64,000 bases of DNA, taken from assembly GCF_036088315.1 (NCBI RefSeq), contig NZ_CP107996.1, forward strand, positions 6,499,001 through 6,563,000, given 5' to 3'. The translations under genes were made by a program, and so were the position numbers. This document shows, one piece after another, positions 49,254 to 57,481 of the stretch. Below the pieces are notes generated by a model that did not search any database, had not been told where the DNA came from, and saw only the letters and a program-made list of their open reading frames with translations. Numbering within the stretch: the first letter of the stretch is position 1; the number at the start of each line of letters is the position of its first letter. The DNA comes from Streptomyces sp. NBC_00344 (lineage in GTDB: Bacteria > Actinomycetota > Actinomycetes > Streptomycetales > Streptomycetaceae).

Positions 49254-49700
49254 ATGAGTAACCAGTTCGAAGCGAAAGTAGATATCGAACGTCCGATAGG
49301 TGAGGTCTTCGCTTATCTGGCCGATGGAGAGCATGACCGTGAGTTCAGTCCTCGCGTCATCGAGATCGAAAAGACGTCGCCGGGGCCGACGGCGGTGGGC
49401 ACGGTGTACCGAAGCACTGTCAAGGACGCGGGTATGAAGACGGCGAGGGAATTCGAGATCAATGAGTTCGAACCGCCGAACCGAATCCGCTGGCATGAGC
49501 GGTCCAAGAACCTGGTGACAGCTGTCGAGGGAGGATATGACCTCGAGACCACAGGCGAGGGGGGCACCCGGGTACGTATCTTCAACGTCCTGGAAGGTCA
49601 CGGCGTGGGCAAACTCCTGGCCGGACTCGCCGTCGGCGCAGCCCGCAAGGACGCACCTGCGTTCGGGCAGCGGATCAAAGCCGCGGTCGAGGCCATGTGA
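49254..49700 (+). CDS. SRPBCC-family protein
   Basis: START/Bet v1-like protein of 148 residues: FEAKVDIERPIGEVFAYLADGEHDREFSPRVIEIEKTSPGP, then TVYRSTVKDAGMKTAREFEINEFEPPNRIRWHE and a C-terminal helix KLLAGLAVGAARKDAPAFGQRIKAAVE. This fold has a deep hydrophobic cavity; members bind or modify lipophilic ligands such as polyketides. The ligand is unknown. The ATG is preceded by GAGGAGCATCC. Confidence 0.88.
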   Translation: MSNQFEAKVDIERPIGEVFAYLADGEHDREFSPRVIEIEKTSPGPTAVGTVYRSTVKDAGMKTAREFEINEFEPPNRIRWHERSKNLVTAVEGGYDLETTGEGGTRVRIFNVLEGHGVGKLLAGLAVGAARKDAPAFGQRIKAAVEAM

Positions 49701-50015
49701 GGTGACGGGCGGACGTCCGGGCAGGTCCTCCGGGTGCGGTCCTGGTGGACGGGCAGCCGAAGCGGGGGGGCCGTCGCGGGTGGTGAGCCGGCAGGCTGCT
49801 CGACCGCAGAGTCCGGTCGTGTCCACGAAGGGCCGTGCCACCGGCGGGTGGTGGCGATGCCCGCGGCTCGCTCGCGTGGAGCACCGTCGGTCGCGCCCAT
49901 TTGGCTTCGAGTTCGCTCCAGCCAGCAGAATGGCGGTGCGCCCCCGGAAGGGGAACACCGCGCCGAGCCCGCGAGAGACGGGCATCAACTCCTCCCACAG
50001 AATCGAGCCGCCGCC

Positions 50016-50867
50016 GTGGACTCTGCTCCGCCCACCGTGCTGATCACCGGAGCATCGAGCGGTATCGGCCTGGAAACGGTAGTCGCCGCAGCCCGCGCGG
50101 GCTGGCGGGTAGTAGCCACCATGCGCGACACCACAAGGGCACCGGCGCTGCGGACCGCTGCCGAACAGGCGGGGGTCGCCGACCGAGTCGAGATCCGGCC
50201 GCTCGATGTCACCGACACCACCTCCGCCGAGCTGTGCGTGGCCTCCGTCGTCGCCGACCACGGACGGTTGGACGCACTCATCAACAACGCGGGCGCCGGG
50301 CATGTGGGCACGCTGGAGATCGATGGTGTGGAGCAGGCGCGGAAGGTGATGGAGGTCAACTTCTTCGGTGTGCTGACCGTGACCGCTGCCGCGTTGCCGC
50401 ACCTGCGAGCCGCGCAGGGACGGATCATCACCGTGAGCAGCGTCGGTGGTGTGATCGGCCAGCCGTTCAACGAGGCTTACTGCGCAGCCAAGTTCGCGGT
50501 CGAGGGGTACATGGAGTCCCTCCACCCCGTTGCCGCACGCCTGGGCGTCAGGGTGAGCCTTGTCGAGCCGGGCGCCGTAGCAAGCGAGTTCGTCCGCAAC
50601 GTCGATGTCCGTTCCGTGCAGGAACGTGCCGAGAAGGCGGGCCCGTACGCGCCCCCCATGCAGGCATATCTTGCGCGTACCGCGGATGCGTTCGCCGCGG
50701 CCCAGACGTCGCCCGAGGCAGCGGCCGTCGTGGTGGAGACGCTGACGGCCGAGCACCCCGCCTTCCGCTGCCAGACGTCCGACTGGGCACGGGCTTTTGT
50801 CGGCGCCAAGCTTGCCGACCTCGACGGCAGCGCGGTCACCGGGATGACGGCGGAGTGGGTCGTCTGA
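50016..50867 (+). CDS. SDR-family oxidoreductase
   Basis: Classical short-chain dehydrogenase of about 283 residues. Motifs: VLITGASSGIGLETV, LDALINNAGAGHVG, VNFFGVLTVTAAALPHLR, ITVSSVGG with the catalytic Ser, and YCAAKFAVEGYMESL with Tyr and Lys. The start is taken as GTG 50016, a few residues before the cofactor motif. The open frame runs back to 49734, but that part is Arg/Gly-rich and unrelated. The substrate is unknown. The gene is convergent with the hydrolase at 50952-51752. Confidence 0.88.
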   Translation: MDSAPPTVLITGASSGIGLETVVAAARAGWRVVATMRDTTRAPALRTAAEQAGVADRVEIRPLDVTDTTSAELCVASVVADHGRLDALINNAGAGHVGTLEIDGVEQARKVMEVNFFGVLTVTAAALPHLRAAQGRIITVSSVGGVIGQPFNEAYCAAKFAVEGYMESLHPVAARLGVRVSLVEPGAVASEFVRNVDVRSVQERAEKAGPYAPPMQAYLARTADAFAAAQTSPEAAAVVVETLTAEHPAFRCQTSDWARAFVGAKLADLDGSAVTGMTAEWVV

Positions 50868-50951
50868 CCGGCGACGCCCACGGCGGATGCTCCGCGTCCG
50901 GCCTCGAGCTCTGCCCCGGCTTCACTTACTGGGCGGGTGCGCCCGCTACCG

Positions 50952-51752
50952 TCACGGGACGGCGGGCCCCTCACCGTGGTGAACCGAAGCCCGCGTCCGT
51001 GAGGCACCGTCCGATGCCGGCGGCGCAGCCGCCGAGGCGATGAGACGGGCAGTCCACGCTCCGGCTCGCAGGGCATGCGGGGCAGATGTGCTCCGGCACC
51101 TGCGCAGCGCCGGATCGTACTCGGACATGATGACGCCGGCGTGGTCGGTGTCGGGTTCGTCGAACTGCGCGGGCCACTGGTGGTGCCGCAGCGCACGGTG
51201 GAACGCACGCGAACTGCCGCTGCCCAGCGTCGAGTCGCCTGAACCGTGGATGAGCCCGAACGGAATGCCGGTCGGTTCCACCTCCGCCAGGTCGTCCAGC
51301 GGGGCTGTGCCGGTGGTGCGGGCGGGCCTGCCGTAGTCGCCGGCGATGCCGACCACGGCCGCCGGCCGCCAGCCGTCGAAGAGTTCGGGCCGCAGAGCGA
51401 CCCCGGCCGCCGCGCCCGCTCCCGCCGACCATCCGGCCAGCACGATGCGCTGTCCGTCCGCCCCGTGAGCGGTGGCGTTCTCCTGTGTGTAACGCAGGGA
51501 TGCCAGCAGGTGGGAACGCCCGCCGTCGGGCATGTCGGAGCGCCAGTCGGGAACAAAGACATGCATGCCGCGCCCCGCGATCTCGCGGGCTAGGGGCGCC
51601 AGGACGTCGCGCTCGTCGGCACCTATGCCGTGCCAGAGCAGCACGCTGGGCATACCGGGCCGTACGGTGCCGGGCTGATAGACGTCGAGCAGTCTGCTTC
51701 GCGCACCGTCCCCGGGCATGTACGGCACATTGCGGTTCTCGGCTACGTCCAT
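50952..51752 (-). CDS. Alpha/beta hydrolase, esterase/lipase-like
   Basis: Alpha/beta hydrolase of 266 residues of the BD-FAE/esterase type: DVYQPGTVRPGMPSVLLWHGIG at the oxyanion strand, nucleophile elbow VLAGWSAGAGAAAGVAL, acid region FGLIHGSGDSTLG and a probable catalytic His in TDHAGVIMSEYDPAL. Secreted or cytoplasmic location is not indicated. The last ~40 residues are Ala/Arg-rich and look like an unstructured extension. Start MDVAENRNVPYMPGDG. Confidence 0.85.
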   Translation of the reverse strand: MDVAENRNVPYMPGDGARSRLLDVYQPGTVRPGMPSVLLWHGIGADERDVLAPLAREIAGRGMHVFVPDWRSDMPDGGRSHLLASLRYTQENATAHGADGQRIVLAGWSAGAGAAAGVALRPELFDGWRPAAVVGIAGDYGRPARTTGTAPLDDLAEVEPTGIPFGLIHGSGDSTLGSGSSRAFHRALRHHQWPAQFDEPDTDHAGVIMSEYDPALRRCRSTSAPHALRAGAWTARLIASAAAPPASDGASRTRASVHHGEGPAVP

Positions 51753-51938
51753 CGCTGATCCTCGTCTGGGCTCTGCGTCACCGGGTGGCGGGCATCGGAA
51801 CAGAGCACCGACCGTACAAGATCAAGCATGTGGGGTACCGAATGATGCGCGGTACCGCCGGCGTCCGGAAGGGCCGGCGGGCAGCGTGCCCGTCCGTCGA
51901 GGATGCCGACGAGCTGACGGGCGGGTTCACCTCCGTAG

Positions 51939-52196
51939 TCAGCCGTCCCCGAAGGTCGACGCAATGGGCCCGGCCGTCTCGGCCCTCTCGTACTGCTCGA
52001 GTGCCGCTCCGAGGCCGAACCAGGTCGCCGGCCAGGTGGCGACGAAGATCCCCCACCGGTCGGCACGGTCCACGCCCAGCGGTTCCACCTTCATCGACGT
52101 CACCCACGAGGCCACGGATAGTCCGATGGCAAGGCACGCGACGGTGTAGGCGTGGTCGCTCCGGAGGCCCTTCTCATGCAAAAGTTTGACGATCAT
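51939..52196 (-). CDS. Small two-span membrane protein
   Basis: Protein of 85 residues with two hydrophobic segments (AYTVACLAIGLSVASWVTSM and WGIFVATWPATWFGLGAAL) and a short basic N-terminus MIVKLLHEKGLRSDH. Similar short membrane proteins are, to my memory, common in streptomycetes; function unknown. The ATG at 52196 is preceded by GGGAGAG. The frame extends upstream to 52259 without a better start. Confidence 0.7.
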   Translation of the reverse strand: MIVKLLHEKGLRSDHAYTVACLAIGLSVASWVTSMKVEPLGVDRADRWGIFVATWPATWFGLGAALEQYERAETAGPIASTFGDG

Positions 52197-52614
52197 GACT
52201 CTCCCATGGCTGGAATACGTGAGTGTCTCCACCGTCACCCGAAAAGCCCAGCCCCGCATCCGGAGTCACCGTTCCCACCGCTGACCGCCTGCGCAGAGCC
52301 GGTCGTTCCGGGGCTCGGACACGTTCACCACACGGTCGTGCGCCCCGGGGGGCGGCCGGCGCAGTTCACGGGGCCCTCCACAACCTCGCGTGAGGTGCGG
52401 CCTGTTGGATGGGCACGGGCGGAGTCGATCGGCGGGCAAGCTCAGCGCCATCCCGTCGACAGAGGGCCAGGAGTACCTGTCGGCAACACGCACAGCCTCT
52501 GCATGGACTGCGTTGAGCGCGGAGCGCGCAGAGCTGTTGAAGGGGACAACCGAGGTGGAGCGGGTCGCGCTTTCTGGAACGGGGCGGTGGCGAGGTGGGT
52601 GCGGTACAGATGCG
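52197..52614. other. Intergenic, no gene recognised
   Basis: About 420 bp between the SpoIIE-type phosphatase stop and the small membrane protein start, both leftward. The open frames are antisense shadows or short, and I see no strong repeats or hairpins. A promoter for the membrane protein gene is expected here. Confidence 0.35.
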
Positions 52615-53739
52615 TCATCGGTCTGCCGGAAGCCGTTCGATGGCGACCATGGCCACATCGTCCCCAAGGTGACCATCGGCGTGATCGAGGAGATCGGCGC
52701 ACAGATGCTGAAGCAGAGCATCCGGCCCGCCCCCGCCGCAGGACGCCAGCCGGTCGGACAAGGGATAGAAACGCCCCGAGGCGTCGCGGGCCTCGATGAC
52801 CCCATCGGTGTACAGCAGCAGGACGTCGCCCACGCCGAAGGCGAAGGTCTGCTCCTCGAACACCACGTCGAGCAGATGCCCGAGCCCCAGGGGCGGTGCG
52901 GGGTCCCCTACATCGAGCGCATGCACGTGGCCGGCGCGCAGGATGAGTGGCGGCGGGTGACCACAGCTGACCAGACGGAGTTCCGGAACGGTGTCAGGGA
53001 TATCCATCACGGCCGCGGTGACGAAGGCCTCCGCACTGCCGCCCTCCTGGCGCCCCGGCTTCATGGTGCCGGTCCCGTCCGCTGTGACGGCGGCGTCCAG
53101 CTGGGCCACCGCCTCGGGCAGCCCAGGTTCCCGGTGTGCCAGCACTCGGAAGGCACCGAGCAGTCCGGCCGCCTCACCCATGGCGTCGAGGCCTTTGCCC
53201 CGCACATCGCCGACCATCACGCGCGTTCCACCTGCCTGGCGAACGGCGGCGTACAGATCGCCGCCCAGCTGCGCCTCGGCCTCGGCGGCGAGGTAGACGG
53301 ACGAGATGTGCAACGCGCCGCTCCGCTCGGGAAGGGGCGGCATCACCGCCTGCCGCACTGCCTGAGCCACCCATCGAAGATGGGACATCTCCCGTTCGTG
53401 CTTCTCCCTCAGATAGGCGAAGAAGGTGACGAAGACGGAGATCAGAAAGAGCGCCACGATCTGGTAGGTGTGGTTGAGGTCGGTGAGGCTGGTGCGAGCG
53501 CCGGCGACGAGCGACTGCGCGAGTACGGCGACAGCGCCGACGAGGGCCGTCATGCGGGGGCCGGCGAACGACGCCGTCACCGCGGGTGCCGCTACCAGAA
53601 ACGGCCCGAGATGTACATCCGGCGGCGCCAGGAGGTCCACCACGGTGACGACCGCGATCAGCGCGAACGGCACCGCCAAGAGAGGCATCGAGTACCGTCG
53701 TGGCTTTTGGGGTGAGCGCGGGAGCCGCAGCGAACTCAT
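52615..53739 (-). CDS. Membrane SpoIIE/PP2C-type phosphatase
   Basis: Protein Ser/Thr phosphatase of about 374 residues. The N-terminal ~110 residues contain about four membrane spans (MPLLAVPFALIAVVTVVDLL, MTALVGAVAVLAQSLVAG, IVALFLISVFVTFFAYL). A short linker (REKHEREMSHLRWVAQAVRQAVMPPLP) leads to a SpoIIE-like PP2C domain with QLGGDLYAAVRQAGGTRVMVGDVRGKGLDAM, LRLVSCGHPPPLIL, PPLGLG, DVLLLYTDGVIEARD and the final Asp in LGDDVAMVAIE. Such proteins dephosphorylate anti-anti-sigma factors, but no partner genes are adjacent. Start ATG 53739; the GTG at 53763 is the alternative. Confidence 0.9.
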   Translation of the reverse strand: MSSLRLPRSPQKPRRYSMPLLAVPFALIAVVTVVDLLAPPDVHLGPFLVAAPAVTASFAGPRMTALVGAVAVLAQSLVAGARTSLTDLNHTYQIVALFLISVFVTFFAYLREKHEREMSHLRWVAQAVRQAVMPPLPERSGALHISSVYLAAEAEAQLGGDLYAAVRQAGGTRVMVGDVRGKGLDAMGEAAGLLGAFRVLAHREPGLPEAVAQLDAAVTADGTGTMKPGRQEGGSAEAFVTAAVMDIPDTVPELRLVSCGHPPPLILRAGHVHALDVGDPAPPLGLGHLLDVVFEEQTFAFGVGDVLLLYTDGVIEARDASGRFYPLSDRLASCGGGGPDALLQHLCADLLDHADGHLGDDVAMVAIERLPADR

Positions 53740-54040
53740 ACCTCTGCTTACCTCACGTGACACCCTCCGGCCATCGGATGGGACCCTTGGTGCTCCGTGT
53801 GTTCAGTGTGTGCCTGGTGGAGCGAGCGGAGGCGGGCCGGTCCGGGATGGGCGGCGGCCCAGGAGGCTGTCCTCGGTACTTGCCGGCGCGGAGGGGCTGT
53901 CCCGGATCATCCTCCCGGCTGTCGGCCGCCTCCTGTGCGGGCCGTGGAGTTCCCGGGTACCGGGTCGTGCGCCGCCGGGGGAGGAGGCCATCTACCATGA
54001 CCGCTGCTCGACCACGGCGGACGAGAGCCTGAGGAGTGCC

Positions 54041-55288
54041 ATGACATTGCAGATCAGAGCTACCGATGCGGGGCACCCGACGGACATCCTCGACCTCTCA
54101 TGGAATATCCCGCTCGAACAGTGGCCGGAGGGGAGTCTGGTGGCGCTGCCCCGTGGTATCTCCCGGCACGTGGTGCGTTTCGCACGGGCAGGTGAGGAAG
54201 TCGTCGCGATCAAGGAGGTGAGCGAGTGGGCGGCGGTGCGCGAGTACGGGCTACTGCGCGATCTCGATCGCCTCGCCATTCCCGCCGTCGATCCGATCGC
54301 CGTGGTGACCGGGCGCGTCGGCCCGGACGGCGAGCAGCTGGAACCGGTTCTGATCACCCGCCACCTGAATGGCTCGCTGCCCTACAGGTCGATGTTCGAG
54401 ACCACCATGCGGCCGGACACCATGAACCGGCTGCTGGACGCGCTGGCTGTGCTGCTGGTGCGACTGCACCTGGTCGGGTTCGCCTGGGGCGACTGCTCGC
54501 TCTCCAACACCCTGTTCCGCCGCGACGCCGGCGCGTACGCCGCATATCTGGTGGATGCCGAGACCGGGCAGATCCAGCCGCAGCTCACCTCTGGACAGCG
54601 TGAGTACGACATCGAGCTGGCCCGCGTCAACATCGCAGGCGAGCTGATGGACCTGGAGGCGGGCGGCTCGCTTCATCCTTCGGTCGATCCGGTGACCCTC
54701 GGGGAGACGATCGTCCGGCGCTACGCAGATCTGTGGCATGAGCTGACCAGGGAGTCGGTCTACCCGACGAGCAAACGGCACTACATCGACCGGCGTATAC
54801 GCCGGCTCAATGATCTGGGATTCGATGTCGCCGAGATGCAGATCCAGCGTTCACCGGCCGGCGACTCAGTGACCTTCCTGCCGAAGGTGGTGGACGCCGG
54901 CCACCATCAGCGGCAACTGCTGCGCCTGACCGGTCTGGACACCGAGGAGAACCAGGCGCGGAGCCTGCTCAATGACCTGGAGAGCTGGATGGCCACCCAG
55001 GACGACTACGCGCCGGGCGACCCCCTGGGAGCGCGGCCCGAAGTACTGGCCCACCGCTGGGTGCGCGACGTCTTCCGGCCGGCCGTGCGTGCCGTTCCGT
55101 TGGAGCTGCGCGGCCGGATGGATGCGGCGCAGCTCTACCACGACCTGTTGGAGCACCGCTGGTACTTGTCCGAGCGGGCCCACGCGGATGTGGGGATCGT
55201 AGCGACCGTCGAGGACTACCTGGCCAACGTGTTGCCGCACATGCTCGGCCCTGCCGCGGTGCCCGACGACGGGGCGACATCCTCCTGA
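54041..55288 (+). CDS. DUF4032 protein with kinase-like fold
   Basis: Protein of 415 residues. The N-terminal ~230 residues resemble a lipopolysaccharide-kinase-like protein kinase fold: a Lys in VVAIKEVSEWAAVREYGLLRDL, a hinge VLITRHLNGSLPYRSMF and a catalytic-loop-like GFAWGDCSLSNTLFRRD (about residues 148-164), with AYLVDAETG as the metal-binding Asp region. The C-terminal half matches the DUF4032 pattern (VYPTSKRHYIDRRIRRLNDLGFDVAEMQI, LEHRWYLSERAHADVGIVATVEDYLANVLPH). The substrate is unknown. It is divergent from the phosphatase gene with 300 bp between them, so a kinase/phosphatase pairing is tempting but unproven. ATG preceded by GAGGAG. Confidence 0.87.
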   Translation: MTLQIRATDAGHPTDILDLSWNIPLEQWPEGSLVALPRGISRHVVRFARAGEEVVAIKEVSEWAAVREYGLLRDLDRLAIPAVDPIAVVTGRVGPDGEQLEPVLITRHLNGSLPYRSMFETTMRPDTMNRLLDALAVLLVRLHLVGFAWGDCSLSNTLFRRDAGAYAAYLVDAETGQIQPQLTSGQREYDIELARVNIAGELMDLEAGGSLHPSVDPVTLGETIVRRYADLWHELTRESVYPTSKRHYIDRRIRRLNDLGFDVAEMQIQRSPAGDSVTFLPKVVDAGHHQRQLLRLTGLDTEENQARSLLNDLESWMATQDDYAPGDPLGARPEVLAHRWVRDVFRPAVRAVPLELRGRMDAAQLYHDLLEHRWYLSERAHADVGIVATVEDYLANVLPHMLGPAAVPDDGATSS

Positions 55289-55337
55289 CAGCCACCGGGC
55301 GTCGGCGGCATTGATAGGCCCGGTGCTGTACGGCTGA

Positions 55338-55376
55338 ACGGCCGGGCCTGCGAAGCACGTACGCAGGCCCGGCCGT
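55338..55376 (+). terminator. Strong hairpin terminator after the DUF4032 gene
   Basis: Perfect 15-bp stem (ACGGCCGGGCCTGCG at 55338-55352, its complement at 55362-55376) with a 9-nt loop, 50 bp after the DUF4032 stop. It lies between convergent genes and can serve both. No U-run. Confidence 0.8.
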
Positions 55377-55443
55377 CGGTTGTCCCCGGGGTCACCCCAT
55401 GGTCCCCGGCGGACGCCCTGCGGGATCACGGGCGGGACAGATC

Positions 55444-56370
55444 TCAGTCGCCGTCGAAGGCGGCCTGATTGCTGGGAGGTTCGAGAGCCGCGGCGAGCCA
55501 TGCGGCGGGTACCTCCGAAGGCGTTACCCATTCCGACGGCATGTCATCGGGCGAGGTCACGGCGGGGCGCAGCCAGTTCTCGTCGGTGGGCTGGTGAGGA
55601 ATGCGGGCGGCCAGCCTCAGGTGCTGAGCGGCTTCCTGCACACGTTCGACGGCCGCGCCGGTGGCCAGGTCCATCTCCTTCTTGATACTGCGCAGCCCCG
55701 CGGTGGGACTGGGAGCGGCGGCCAGTAGCTGGGCGATGCGAATGCTGCTCCAGGCGGTTTCCCAGGCGATGAGGTCGGTGCGGCGGCCTCCGCAGGCGGT
55801 GACGAACGCATGCACGAAGGCCCATCTCGGTAATGCGTCGCGGCGCAAGGTGTCGCTGATGGTGCTGGTCGCCAGGCGCTGGCCGTGGGGCCACTGCGTG
55901 GTGCGCCTGGAGATCTGTTCCATCGACAGTTCCGTCCAGGCTTTGAGGATCCGCAGCTGCTGCATGAAGTGCAGGGCGGTGGTGGCATTGAGCGGTTCAG
56001 CGGTCCGCGGCCGCACCACAGGCTTTTCCGTGCGGGCATGGCGCGGGGTGTGATGGCGCAGCCCGCCGGGCTGTTCCAGGTCGCGCTCCGTGGCACGTTC
56101 CCACTTCTCGTACCAGTCGGCCAGGTCCTCGCGGGGCCGTCCGCCGGGGGAGAGGTGGTTGAGGGCGATGAGGAAGGCCTGGGTAACCGGCCAGGTGGGC
56201 ATCCGGTCGCCCGCCGCGGCCTTCGACAGAGTGGCGAAACTCAGGCCGCACACCTGGGCCATCTTCCGATAGCCGGGGTTGCCCGCGCGGTCGCGTGCGC
56301 CGCGCAGCCGGCAGCCGAAGCCGCCTGCGGGGGTGCTGTACGTGGTGATGGTCTTCTCGGGGCGTCCCAT
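55444..56370 (-). CDS. Regulator with two XRE-like HTH segments
   Basis: Protein of 308 residues from ATG 56370 (preceded by GGGAGGACTCC). Two helix-turn-helix-like segments are visible: YRKMAQVCGLSFATLSKAAAGDRMPTWPVTQAFLIAL at about residues 33-70 and MEQISRRTTQWPHGQRLATSTISDTLRRDALPRWAFVHAFVTACGG at about 145-190. Both have the XRE layout of an HTH followed by a helix ending in an aromatic. Duplicated-HTH proteins of this type are frequent in streptomycetes; targets unknown. The C-terminus (SNQAAFDGD) shows no sensor domain. It is followed upstream by a small membrane protein gene on the same strand. Confidence 0.78.
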   Translation of the reverse strand: MGRPEKTITTYSTPAGGFGCRLRGARDRAGNPGYRKMAQVCGLSFATLSKAAAGDRMPTWPVTQAFLIALNHLSPGGRPREDLADWYEKWERATERDLEQPGGLRHHTPRHARTEKPVVRPRTAEPLNATTALHFMQQLRILKAWTELSMEQISRRTTQWPHGQRLATSTISDTLRRDALPRWAFVHAFVTACGGRRTDLIAWETAWSSIRIAQLLAAAPSPTAGLRSIKKEMDLATGAAVERVQEAAQHLRLAARIPHQPTDENWLRPAVTSPDDMPSEWVTPSEVPAAWLAAALEPPSNQAAFDGD

Positions 56371-56465
56371 GGAGTCCTCCCAAGTACTGGGCGCCGGGGT
56401 GCGCGGGTACCGGCCCTGCCGGAGCAGGGCCGGTACCGGCACACGGGGTTGGGGTGACGGCGCCG

Positions 56466-56768
56466 TCAGCGGCGGCGGACCAGGACGTTGGCGCGGCGCA
56501 CGGCTTCGAGAGCGGCGACGGAGGCCAGGGACAGGACGCTGACCGTGTCGGTCGGCGTGTAACCGTCGCGCAGCAGTGCCGCGAAGCCGGCGACGAAGCA
56601 GGCGAGCACGATCACAAGCACCACCAGACGTACGGGGACGACGAGGTGGCGTTCGCTGGCGTACGGGAGGTGGGAGACGCACGCGGTGGCGTCCGGTCCT
56701 GCGGGTGCCGCACGGCTGCCGGTTCGACCGGCGATGAAGTCGGCACAGGACATGAGGAGACGGCTCAT
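56466..56768 (-). CDS. Small single-span membrane protein
   Basis: Protein of 100 residues. A hydrophilic N-terminal half (MSRLLMSCADFIAGRTG) is followed by one membrane span (LVVPVRLVVLVIVLACFVAGFAALL), a short loop and a C-terminal amphipathic helix ending in Arg-rich NVLVRRR. No family recognised. It lies 95 bp upstream of the double-HTH gene on the same strand, so co-transcription is possible. The leader ACCAAGGAAATCCGATG gives a good ribosome-binding site. Confidence 0.6.
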   Translation of the reverse strand: MSRLLMSCADFIAGRTGSRAAPAGPDATACVSHLPYASERHLVVPVRLVVLVIVLACFVAGFAALLRDGYTPTDTVSVLSLASVAALEAVRRANVLVRRR

Positions 56769-57100
56769 CGGATTTCCTTGGTCTTTTGTCTCTAGCCCGG
56801 TTGGCCCCGAAAACGATCAAAGCGACGTGGTCAGTTGGCGTTGACCGGGATCACCCGTTCGGGAACCTGAATTCGACCACGATAAGCCCGTCTCCAACCA
56901 GGTCACAACTAAATCCGTTTCCTTGGTCTTTGAACCTTTAGCCACAACTTTCCGCTCCGTGTTCAACCGCCTCAGTGCCCTCTCCGCGTCCCATGCTTAC
57001 TCGAGTTGTTTTCCTGAATCCGGTCCCATCCGGGGAATTGGCGGAAGGTGACACCGGTGACACAAAGAAACAACTGTCGGTGCAGGTCGATGACGGTTGC

Positions 57101-57134
57101 ACTGTCCGGTGGTATCCGACGGGCACCGGACGGT
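57101..57134. promoter_or_regulatory. Inverted repeat next to a -35-like TTGACT
   Basis: Arms ACTGTCCGGTG (57101-57111) and CACCGGACGGT (57124-57134) pair over 11 positions with one G-T wobble. TTGACT at 57135-57140 follows immediately. This could be an operator for a rightward transcript through the structured region, possibly controlled by the double-HTH protein encoded nearby. Confidence 0.45.
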
Positions 57135-57328
57135 TTGACTCCGGTAGGGAAACAACGCCTAATGGACGTGGTTAAGGCCCGAGTCGATCGGGCAACACCA
57201 GGTCGTGGGGACGTCTGCTAGCCCGGACGAATCCGTTTGTGTGGTTGCTGGGCGCGTTGGCGCGAGGCCCGGTACACCGGGGGCATAAGGCCCCACGGGG
57301 GGTAATTCACGCAAATCCCACCCAGCGG

Positions 57329-57357
57329 AGCCCGGCCCGTCACAAGGGCCGGGCTTT
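57329..57357 (+). terminator. Intrinsic-terminator-like hairpin
   Basis: Perfect 10-bp stem AGCCCGGCCC (57329-57338) / GGGCCGGGCT (57346-57355) with a 7-nt loop followed by TT. It closes the structured rightward region and lies between it and the leftward MFS gene. Confidence 0.7.
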
Positions 57358-57481
57358 CGCATGTCCGCCCGCTACCGCAGCGGCCGGTGCGAGCGCCCTG
57401 GTGGACGCGGGCCCACTCGCCGTGCGTCCCGGCTTCCGGTGCGTCATGAGGAGTGCAACCGGCGGTGGAAGCCCGTGGGTT

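Larger units (their letters stand above)
56769..57481. other. A+T-richer, structured intergenic interval
   Basis: About 700 bp without a confident gene, and visibly lower G+C between 56770 and 57180 than anywhere nearby. It contains a duplicated leader-like motif (TTTCCTTGGTCTTT near 56773 and 56920, each followed by a TAGCC), the hairpin at 57101-57134, a TTGACT right after it, then 57230-57355 with several short GC hairpins in a row ending in a terminator. A short frame from 57361 (MSARYRSGRCERPGGRG) faintly resembles the start of streptomycete/phage HNH endonucleases but breaks down at once. Confidence 0.5.

Noticed and set aside
57250..57325. tRNA-like segment (GCTGGGC ... ACCCAGC ends with a CAT loop)
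   Set aside because: The acceptor-like ends have a mismatch and no proper anticodon or T-stem can be drawn (the T-loop would be 11 nt), so I do not call a tRNA; it is reported only as structured.
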